Positions 5,249-11,205 of a stretch of DNA of 11,205 bases are shown in pieces. How positions within the stretch are numbered: the first letter of the stretch is position 1; every line of letters starts with the position of its first letter. The notes beneath the pieces are model-generated. The model did not search any database and was not told the DNA's origin. It saw only the letters and a list, made by a program, of their open reading frames with translations. The position numbers and the translations under genes were made by a program. Source of the DNA: JACQFV01 sp964593585 (GTDB taxonomy: Bacteria > Zixibacteria > MSB-5A5 > WJJR01); the NCBI GenBank assembly GCA_964593585.1, contig CAZQIZ010000053.1, forward strand, positions 1-11,205, written 5' to 3'.

Positions 5249-5431
5249 ATGGAGACCACCTACTTCTGCGCCTACTGCGGCGAGGAAAACGACCTTGATG
5301 TTGACCCAACGGCGGGAATGCGTCAGGACTATGTCGAAGACTGCCAGGTCTGCTGCCGTCCCAACCGGTTGCTTATCACGCTCGGCACCGAAGATGATGT
5401 TGTCGTTCAAGCCGATAGGGAATCCGACTGA
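5249..5431 (+). CDS. CPXCG-motif cysteine-rich protein (putative zinc-binding)
   Basis: This 60-residue protein matches the small Cys-rich CPXCG family. CxYCGE lies near the N-terminus (C7, C10) and the signature EDCQVCCRP lies at 30-38 (C32, C35, C36), with an acidic D-rich spacer between. The cysteines probably hold a zinc ion; no function is established for the family that I know of. The first motif reads CAYCG rather than the usual CPYCG. I chose ATG at 5249 because it sits five residues before the first Cys, as in the family. A TTG at 5237 in the same frame is possible. No Shine-Dalgarno site is visible, so translation may be leaderless. It diverges from korDABC and is separated from kimA by 162 bp containing a good promoter. 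Confidence 0.85.
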   Translation: METTYFCAYCGEENDLDVDPTAGMRQDYVEDCQVCCRPNRLLITLGTEDDVVVQADRESD

Positions 5432-5475
5432 TCGCCGCCAGCCGTACATCCGAGATTAATTGCGATTAACTCAAC

Positions 5476-5504
5476 TTGACGCTCCTGCGGAAACTGACTA
5501 TTCT
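5476..5504 (+). promoter_or_regulatory. Sigma70-like promoter for the KimA-like permease
   Basis: TTGACG (5476-5481) and TATTCT (5499-5504) are 17 bp apart, close to consensus in both boxes and spacing. The predicted start near 5511 gives a leader of about 80 nt. A near-palindrome, TTAAT-TGCG-ATTAA (5456-5469), sits just upstream and could be a regulator site. The leader contains small dyads (GCATC/GATGC, and GGGG/CCCC around ACTTAA near 5556-5569), but I do not recognise a c-di-AMP riboswitch in it. Confidence 0.55.
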
Positions 5505-5593
5505 CCGCGCCCACACACCCGGACTTTCCGCCGCATCCGGACGATGCCGGCGCCGGGGACTTAACCCCTGACATCAATCCAGAGTCCGTCCCA

Positions 5594-7447
5594 ATGCCAT
5601 TTGCCACCCTCCGCCGTTTCCTGCTGGGAAGCCCGATTCCCACCGCGCGTGAGTCGCACGAGCGCCTCTCGAAGGTCAAGGGGCTGGCGGTCTTCTCCTC
5701 GGATGCGCTTTCGTCGGTGGCCTACGCGACCGAGGAGATTTTGCGGGTGCTGGTGCTGGCGGGAACCGCCGCGCTGGTGTTGTCGGTGCCGATCGCCGTC
5801 TCGATCGCCGTGGTGCTGGTGCTGGTGGCGATCTCCTACTTCCAGACGATCCACGCCTACCCGCGCGGCGGCGGCTCCTACATCGTCGCCCACGAAAACC
5901 TCGGCGAGATGCCGGGGCTGGTGGCGGCCTCGTCGTTGCTGATTGACTACACGCTGACAGTGGCGGTCAGCGTGACCGCCGGCATGGAGGCGATCACCTC
6001 GGCGGTGCCGGCGCTCATCCCGTTGCGCATCGAGCTGTGCCTTGCGGCCATCGCGCTGATCGCCTGGGCGAATCTGCGTGGCGTGCGCGAGTCGGGCACG
6101 ATCTTCGCCATTCCCACCTACGCGTTCATCGCCATCACCCTGACGCTCATCGTCTCCGGCTTCCTCAAGGTCGCGACGACCGGCGCCGTGCCGCCGCCGG
6201 CCCACATCGACGGCGGTGGGACACAGGCGTTGACGCTCTTCCTCATCCTGCGCGCCTTCGCCTCCGGCTGCACCGCGCTCACCGGCATCGAGGCGATTTC
6301 CGATGGTATCCCCGCGTTCAAGCCGCCGGAGTCGCGCAACGCCGGGCGCACGTTGGTGGCGATGGCGACGCTGCTGGTGGTGATGTTCCTGGGGATCACG
6401 TTTCTGGCGCGCGATTTCGGCATCGCGATCGATCCGCACGAGACGGTGGTCTCGCAGATCGGACGCGCGGTCTTCGGCACCGGCGCGCTCTACTACATCC
6501 TCCAGGCGGCCACCGCGATGATCCTGCTTTTGGCCGGAAACACCGCCTTCGCCGATTTCCCCCGCCTCGGGTTCTTCCTGGCACGCGACCGCTATCTGCC
6601 GCGCCAACTGGCCAACCGCGGCGACCGTCTGGTCTTCACCAATGGCATCCTCACGCTGGCGATTCTGGCCGGCGCGCTGATCGTCGCCTTCGGCGGCACC
6701 ACCCATGCCCTCATCCCGTTGTATGCGGTCGGCGTCTTTGTCTCCTTCTCGCTGTCGCAGGCGGGGATGGTGCGTCACTGGATGGTCCGCAAGACACGCG
6801 GTTGGCAGTGGAAGATGGCGCTCAACGCGGTCGGCCTGTCGGCCACCGCGGTGGTTGCCCTCGTCATCATCGCCACCAAATTCCTGCACGGCGCCTGGAT
6901 CGTGCTGGCGCTCATCCCGCTGGCCGTTGCCTCGTTCAAGGCGATCAACCGCCACTACGCCGACGCGCAGGCGTTGCTGTCCGTGGAAGGGTTGGAACCG
7001 CGGCCGTGGAAGAATCCCGCCACCCACGTCCGCCACAAAGTGGTGGTTCCGGTCTCGGGGGTGCATCGCGGCACGCTGGCGGCGCTGGAATTCGCGCGCT
7101 CGATGTCCGCGGATGTCGTTGCCGTCACCGCCGACATCGACCCGAAGGGCACCGAGCGGTTACGCGCGGATTGGAAACGCTGGGGCAACGATGTGCCGCT
7201 GGTGGTGCTGGAATCGCCCTATCGCTCCACGGTTGCGCCGCTGATCGATTACCTCGAGGAGGTCGACAAGCGCCCCGCCGATCATGCCCTGGCCGTGGTC
7301 GTCATCCCGGAATTTGTGCCCGCGAAGATCTGGCAGAAGTATCTACACAACCAGACCGCGCGTCTGCTCAAGGACGCCATCCTCTACCGCGAGGGACGCA
7401 AGCATGATCGCATCATCATCAGCGTCCCCTTCCACCTCAGCCGTTAG
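5594..7447 (+). CDS. kimA: KimA-like potassium uptake permease (APC superfamily)
   Basis: This 617-residue protein resembles B. subtilis KimA (YdaO, 607 aa), a proton-coupled high-affinity K+ importer, along its whole length. A short N-terminal segment carries RRFLLGSPI. It is followed by about 12 membrane helices (residues 30-455) and a cytoplasmic USP-like domain (about 478-617) that ends like KimA with LHNQTARLL and SVPFHLSR. Residues aligned with the KimA K+ site are present, as I recall them: D37 and Y44 in SSDALSSVAY, D118, Y119, T122 and S126 in IDYTLTVAVS, and T230 and E233 in LTGIEAIS. The ATG at 5594 gives the KimA-type N-terminus, though no clear Shine-Dalgarno site precedes it. 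It stands alone behind its own promoter and converges with the POT gene 20 bp downstream. K+ as substrate is well supported by these residues, but not proven. Confidence 0.9.
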   Translation: MPFATLRRFLLGSPIPTARESHERLSKVKGLAVFSSDALSSVAYATEEILRVLVLAGTAALVLSVPIAVSIAVVLVLVAISYFQTIHAYPRGGGSYIVAHENLGEMPGLVAASSLLIDYTLTVAVSVTAGMEAITSAVPALIPLRIELCLAAIALIAWANLRGVRESGTIFAIPTYAFIAITLTLIVSGFLKVATTGAVPPPAHIDGGGTQALTLFLILRAFASGCTALTGIEAISDGIPAFKPPESRNAGRTLVAMATLLVVMFLGITFLARDFGIAIDPHETVVSQIGRAVFGTGALYYILQAATAMILLLAGNTAFADFPRLGFFLARDRYLPRQLANRGDRLVFTNGILTLAILAGALIVAFGGTTHALIPLYAVGVFVSFSLSQAGMVRHWMVRKTRGWQWKMALNAVGLSATAVVALVIIATKFLHGAWIVLALIPLAVASFKAINRHYADAQALLSVEGLEPRPWKNPATHVRHKVVVPVSGVHRGTLAALEFARSMSADVVAVTADIDPKGTERLRADWKRWGNDVPLVVLESPYRSTVAPLIDYLEEVDKRPADHALAVVVIPEFVPAKIWQKYLHNQTARLLKDAILYREGRKHDRIIISVPFHLSR

Positions 7448-7452
7448 ATTCG

Positions 7453-7467
7453 GCCGGCGCCGCCGGC
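7453..7467. terminator. Hairpin in the convergent kimA/POT gap
   Basis: GCCGGC (7453-7458) and GCCGGC (7462-7467) are self-complementary arms around a GCC loop, filling most of the 20-bp gap between two converging stop codons. This is where a bidirectional terminator would be expected. It lacks a T-run on either side, so it may only help termination or be chance in GC-rich DNA. Confidence 0.35.
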
Positions 7468-8739
7468 TCACGCGCTCCGGCGTTCGAAGCGGCGACCGAC
7501 GAAAAAGAACGTGATCGTGACCGCCACAATCATCGCGGTCATAATCGAAAAGTAGATGCCGGGCGTCGTCTGTGTGTAATAGCGTGAGAAAATCCCGGCC
7601 AGCAGATTGCCCATGAAGATGGTGCACAACCACACGCCGGTGATGGTCGATTTCATCCGCTCCGGCGCCTCTTCGAATGCCAGTTGCAGACCGATGACCG
7701 AGATGCACAACTCGGCCATGGTCATGAGAATGTAGGCGCCGACTTCCCAGAGAATCGACACCTTGGCGGTCAGCGCCGCGAACCCGGCGACCGCCATCAC
7801 CGCCATACACATCACCACCATCACAAATCCGATCAGCATCTTCTTCGGCGATGACAGCCGGTGCGTCTCATCCCGGTCGGTGCGCGACCAGATCCAGGCA
7901 AACAGCGGCGAGAGAACGACAATCAGAATCGAATTGAGTCCCTGAATCGAATCCGGCGGAATCCGCCCGAAGGCGGTTTCCAGCACCATGTAGTCGCGCG
8001 CAAAGAGCGTCCAAGTGGAGTAGGACTGGTCAAACACCGACCAGAAGAAGACGATCAACGCGAACAACCCGGACAGCCGCAGGAGCACGCGCCGCTCCTC
8101 GCTTTTCTGCTCGAGGGTCTTGGGCACGCGCGACAGCGCCCGCATGTCCTCCTTGGGGTAATGCTTCTTGCCCAGATAGAAGATTCCCAGCGAAACCGCC
8201 ATGAGGATGGTCGGGGCCATGAACGCCGCGCCATAGCCGTAGCGGTCGCGAATGAAAGGGAGCGTGGTGGTGGTCGATGCCGCGCCGATGTTGATGGCCA
8301 TGTAGAACCATGAGAAAGCCTGCGACAACAGGTGCGACTTCCCCTGCTGCTGGTACATCAGCCCCATGAGCGTGCTGATGTTCGGCTTGATCGTCCCCGA
8401 CCCCCCGGCCAGGAGCGCCAGGGCGACATAGAGCCCCACCTCGTTGTCGAAGGTTCCGAGGATGATGTGACCAAGGATGTAAGGGATCGCAAAATAGATA
8501 ATCGTCCGGAATTTGCCCAGCCAGCGGTCGGCGATGTAGCCGCCGACAATCGGCAGGATGTAGGCGGTGGCCGAAAAGAACGAGGCAACGGTGGCGCTGT
8601 TGGCGTCGGAATACCCCAGCTTGTTGATCATGTACAGGACCAACAGCGCCTTCATGCCGTAGAAACTGGCGCGCTCGGCCAGTTCGCCCCAAAACACGAA
8701 CCAGAATCCGCGTGGATGTCGATTGCTCTCGTCGGTCAT
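7468..8739 (-). CDS. POT/PTR2-family proton-dependent oligopeptide transporter
   Basis: This 423-residue membrane protein of the major facilitator superfamily carries the POT signatures. ExxER-FYG appears at E19, E22, R23 and F26-G28, coupling protons in the family. GGYIADRWLG lies at 66-75, GSGTIKPN with the conserved Lys at K118 lies at 113-120, and the PTR2 signature WFYMAINIG lies at 144-152. About 12 helices fit. The length is shorter than most bacterial POT proteins (450-500), so the two extra central helices are probably missing; N- and C-termini look complete. It would import di- and tripeptides with protons. The start is ATG at 8739 with GGGAG about 9 nt upstream. It follows the second APC permease by 128 bp on the same strand, so co-transcription is possible. 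The exact substrate (peptide or another POT ligand) is open. Confidence 0.9.
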   Translation of the reverse strand: MTDESNRHPRGFWFVFWGELAERASFYGMKALLVLYMINKLGYSDANSATVASFFSATAYILPIVGGYIADRWLGKFRTIIYFAIPYILGHIILGTFDNEVGLYVALALLAGGSGTIKPNISTLMGLMYQQQGKSHLLSQAFSWFYMAINIGAASTTTTLPFIRDRYGYGAAFMAPTILMAVSLGIFYLGKKHYPKEDMRALSRVPKTLEQKSEERRVLLRLSGLFALIVFFWSVFDQSYSTWTLFARDYMVLETAFGRIPPDSIQGLNSILIVVLSPLFAWIWSRTDRDETHRLSSPKKMLIGFVMVVMCMAVMAVAGFAALTAKVSILWEVGAYILMTMAELCISVIGLQLAFEEAPERMKSTITGVWLCTIFMGNLLAGIFSRYYTQTTPGIYFSIMTAMIVAVTITFFFVGRRFERRSA

Positions 8740-8795
8740 GGACGCTTCTCCCTGGACTGGGTGTCCGATGCGGCAAGATCATCGCTGTCGCTTGG

Positions 8796-8819
8796 CCACA
8801 CAAGCGGATGCTTGTCTGG
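8796..8819. repeat. Hairpin between the second APC permease and POT gene
   Basis: The arms CCACACAAGC (8796-8805) and GCTTGTCTGG (8810-8819) pair at 9 of 10 positions around the loop GGAT. It lies in the 128-bp gap between two same-strand genes and could attenuate or process a shared transcript. No T-run follows on the minus strand. Nothing else is recognisable in this gap apart from the Shine-Dalgarno site of the POT gene. Confidence 0.45.
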
Positions 8820-8867
8820 TTCTGGCACAATCCCGGTGTTCACCCGAGTGGGTCGGCAGTGCGCGCC

Positions 8868-10976
8868 TCAGCGCGGCGCCAGCACCCGGACGGGAAGGAC
8901 CATCGCCGTCAGCCCGGCAAACTGCAGTCGCCGTTGTAACTGGTACCCTGTCTCGTTGTGCAGCAGACGTTGATACCAACGCTCCTCCTCGAAGATCAGT
9001 TTGCCGGCGAAGAAAACCGCCTGCGGAAATTGGGCGGCGATCTCCAGGCAGAGCGCCTCGGCGATTTCGACCGTTTCCGTGCCCACCGCCAGCCGGTAAT
9101 CGGCCGCCAATCCCCACTGGTTGGCTAATCTCGCATACTGTCGCAGCGCCTCTTCCGTCCGCCGACGAACATCCGCCACGGCATCCGCCCCCTTGAAACT
9201 GGCCGAATCCAGCACACCCACGGACACGAAGATGTAATTGCGGAAGTGGCGCGGAAACTGCCGCTGGATTGACAGCAGGGAGTGAACGCCCAGACCGGCA
9301 TACGATCCCACGAGCAAGACTGCGGTCGGCGCGGATGGATCCAACGCAGGCGCCGGAGTTGAGTCCCGATCGGGCACGGATTGAAGGATGTCGTCCAGCT
9401 GTCGTAGATGGACATTCACGCGCCGGTAATGGTGGCGGATCAGGAGGCAGACGACGATCACCATCAGGGTGAGCACCAGTGTGACCCATCCGCCCTCTCC
9501 GAATTTCTCATAGATCGTCACAACAAGGATGGAGACGCACATGGTCAGCCCGATTAGATGAATGACAATCTTGCGTTTCCAGTCGGGATGCCGCTGCCGA
9601 TCGCGGAACCAGAATCGCGACATCGACAGTTCGGTCAGTGAAAAGGTCAAAAACACATTGATGGAGTACATGACGACGAGATGGGTCACGTCGCCGCCGG
9701 TATAGAGCAAGGCCGCGACCGCGCTGGCGCCCATGATCAGGATGCCGTTTTGCATCGTGAGGCGATCCGACAATTGAGAGAAGCGATGCGGCAGCCAGCC
9801 ATCCTGCGCCATGTTTGCCATCACTCGAGGCCCGTCAATGACACCCGCCTGCGCGGCGACGACCAACAACAACGCCTCGGACAGCAGGGTCACAAAGACA
9901 AAGGCGCTGACCGCCCAACCACTCCAGTCGCTGAAGCGGCCGGCAAACGTCTCGGTCAGGACCGCGTTCATCGTCTTGCCCGCCTCGGGTTGGATGTGGG
10001 CCAACAGATAGGCAATGATGAGTCCGCTGGCAGTCAGAGCCAGCGACGTGGCCATCAGGACCATGGTGCGCTTGCCGGTCTGCACCCGTGGTTCGCGCAT
10101 GATCATTAGTCCATTGGAGACGGCCTCGATACCGGTGTAGGTGCCGCCGCCCATCGAGTACGCTCGCAAGAACAACGCCAGCATTCCGGCCAGCCCCAGT
10201 CCTGCGGGAGGCGGTTCGAGTCCACGCGAAAAGCCGTCGGCGATCTGACCGGCCACCACGGGAATCTCATGGAATCGGCTTGAGATCACACCGAGTACGA
10301 GGATCGCGTGCGTAAACAGAAAGGTGATGAAGATCGGCGCGAGGACCGTCACCGATTCCTTCACACCGCGCAGGTTGAGCACCGTGAGGATGCCGATGCC
10401 CGCCAGCTCTACCACCAACTTGAGCGGGAGGACGCCGGCGATTGTCAAGGTCTGCCAGTGCAACGGCAGAAAACTGAAGATCGCATCGCCAGCCGCGGCC
10501 ATCGAGATGGCGATCGTGAAGACGTAGTCAATGAGCAGCGCCGATCCCGAAATCAGCCCGACATGAGGGCCGAACACGCTCGATGTGACCACATATCCGC
10601 CGCCGCCATAGGGGAAATGTTCGATGATCCGGCTGTAAGCGTAGGCAATGATGCTGACGGTGAAGGCAGTCGCCGCCGCCAGGGCGATTGCGAGGTATGT
10701 GTGGCCACCCAGTGCCTTGAACGCCTCTTCGGGGCCATAGGCCGACGATGAGAGTCCATCAGCGCCCAACCCCACCCATGCCAGCAGCGCGATCAGCGAA
10801 ACCTTGTGAAAGAGCCCCGGCTCTCCCAATTCCCGCTTACCGCCGATGAACAAAAGTTTGAGTCTCCTGCCCCAGTGTCTACGCTGAGGCAATGGCTCAG
10901 GAACGCGGCCCGGTGTCCCATCAGGATGCGAATCACCAAGCCGCCCGGACGGATCATCCGCACCGGAAACGGACAT
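8868..10976 (-). CDS. Second KimA-like APC-superfamily permease, long form (probable K+ transporter)
   Basis: This 702-residue protein is a distant paralogue of the KimA-like protein at 5594-7447. A hydrophilic N-terminal extension of about 55 residues precedes the membrane core (about 60-520), and a USP-like cytoplasmic domain follows (about 551-702), containing RWYQRLLHNETGYQL near the end, matching the KimA LHNQT region. The K+-site residues are conserved: D73 and Y80 in ADGLSSSAY, D150, Y151, T154 and S158 in IDYVFTIAIS, and TGIEAVS in the mid-protein. Potassium is thus the likeliest substrate, although members of this long type are usually annotated only as APC permeases. The ATG at 10976 has GAGGAG about 6 nt upstream. 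It is upstream of, and may be co-transcribed with, the POT gene. Confidence 0.82.
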   Translation of the reverse strand: MSVSGADDPSGRLGDSHPDGTPGRVPEPLPQRRHWGRRLKLLFIGGKRELGEPGLFHKVSLIALLAWVGLGADGLSSSAYGPEEAFKALGGHTYLAIALAAATAFTVSIIAYAYSRIIEHFPYGGGGYVVTSSVFGPHVGLISGSALLIDYVFTIAISMAAAGDAIFSFLPLHWQTLTIAGVLPLKLVVELAGIGILTVLNLRGVKESVTVLAPIFITFLFTHAILVLGVISSRFHEIPVVAGQIADGFSRGLEPPPAGLGLAGMLALFLRAYSMGGGTYTGIEAVSNGLMIMREPRVQTGKRTMVLMATSLALTASGLIIAYLLAHIQPEAGKTMNAVLTETFAGRFSDWSGWAVSAFVFVTLLSEALLLVVAAQAGVIDGPRVMANMAQDGWLPHRFSQLSDRLTMQNGILIMGASAVAALLYTGGDVTHLVVMYSINVFLTFSLTELSMSRFWFRDRQRHPDWKRKIVIHLIGLTMCVSILVVTIYEKFGEGGWVTLVLTLMVIVVCLLIRHHYRRVNVHLRQLDDILQSVPDRDSTPAPALDPSAPTAVLLVGSYAGLGVHSLLSIQRQFPRHFRNYIFVSVGVLDSASFKGADAVADVRRRTEEALRQYARLANQWGLAADYRLAVGTETVEIAEALCLEIAAQFPQAVFFAGKLIFEEERWYQRLLHNETGYQLQRRLQFAGLTAMVLPVRVLAPR

Positions 10977-11106
10977 GCTGTCTCCTCTCCGGCCTACGAG
11001 GTTAGCTGACGGGCTCGGGTGGAAGAGACTGCGTCACCCTACGCTTGGTGCGATTCGCCCCGACTTCTGGGTCCCCCGCTCCCGTGCAAGCGCGCGGGAT
11101 TCGGCC

Positions 11107-11135
11107 ATTGTTGGCGGTAATTACGCAGCAAACAA
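11107..11135 (-). promoter_or_regulatory. Weak promoter candidate for the second APC permease
   Basis: On the minus strand, TTGTTT (11135-11130) and AACAAT (11112-11107) are spaced by 17 bp. Both boxes match consensus only partly. It lies in the AT-rich part of the 229-bp non-coding stretch between the permease start and the window end, the likeliest promoter region, with a leader of about 125 nt. Apart from this, a small GCGT/ACGC dyad near 11034-11047 and the terminal repeat, I see nothing else there. Confidence 0.25.
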
Positions 11136-11156
11136 TTGCAGCGCTAATAGATTCTT

Positions 11157-11205
11157 AGACCCTCTAACATAATGACGATTGCAATGTACGATGACAGATC
11201 AGGAT
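11157..11205 (-). repeat. Right copy of the 49-bp terminal inverted repeat
   Basis: This stretch is the exact reverse complement of 3-51 and runs to the last base of the window. It carries the same ATTGCAAT core. On the minus strand it reads inwards towards the second APC permease gene, just as the left copy reads inwards. Confidence 0.9.

Noticed and set aside
3700..5298. A 532-codon open frame on the plus strand
   Set aside because: It is antisense to korA and korD, which have clear motifs. Its His/Arg/Asp-rich translation is the usual mirror of GC-rich codon use.
5561..7066. A 501-codon open frame on the minus strand
   Set aside because: It is antisense to kimA, low-complexity in translation (runs of H, Q, R, G, D) and without a start signal or family resemblance.
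6037..7407. A 456-codon plus-strand frame within kimA
   Set aside because: It is an out-of-frame shadow of the permease gene with an Arg/His/Gly-rich product and no domain.

Overview
This 11.2-kb, GC-rich stretch is probably a complete contig from a bacterial (likely metagenomic) assembly. The genes are housekeeping and transport genes with clear Shine-Dalgarno sites and tight operon spacing. The 2-oxoacid:ferredoxin oxidoreductase points to an anaerobic or facultative, ferredoxin-dependent metabolism. The mass of multi-hairpin intergenic repeats reminds me of uncultured FCB-group phyla such as Zixibacteria, but that placement is a recollection and not proven by the sequence.

Layout. The window begins and ends with the same 49-bp sequence in opposite orientation (3-51 and 11157-11205). 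On the minus strand at the left lie a membrane-anchored SPFH/band-7 protein (1309-452) and a small ribbon-helix-helix protein (333-139). A perfect 22-bp palindrome (1341-1362) sits just upstream of the SPFH gene. From about 1500 to 2155 there is no gene. This stretch holds three copies of a ~179-bp near-palindromic element, two of them identical in a 207-bp tandem repeat, followed by a related single hairpin. Next on the minus strand comes a complete four-gene operon for a KorDABC/OorDABC-type 2-oxoacid:ferredoxin oxidoreductase (5091-2169): ferredoxin, alpha, beta, gamma, with ATGA overlaps between the last three genes.

A small CPXCG-type cysteine-rich protein (5249-5431) and a KimA-like K+ permease (5594-7447) lie on the plus strand, each with a recognisable promoter candidate. 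Converging on kimA from the right, on the minus strand, are a POT-family peptide transporter (8739-7468) and, upstream of it, a second and longer KimA-like APC permease (10976-8868). Both permeases keep the Asp/Tyr/Thr/Ser residues that form the K+ site in B. subtilis KimA.

The most interesting signal is in the non-coding DNA. At least nine hairpins at three places (355-434, 1502-2093, 2120-2154) share a 7-nt loop fitting GCTYTWK in one orientation or the other, although their stems differ. One aligned pair of stems shows a compensatory base change. The ~179-bp elements are inverted dimers with outward GGAG-hairpin ends, as in REP/BIME sequences mobilised by RAYT transposases. No transposase is present in the window. 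The coding genes themselves look ordinary, and I see no CRISPR array, tRNA, rRNA or phage module.
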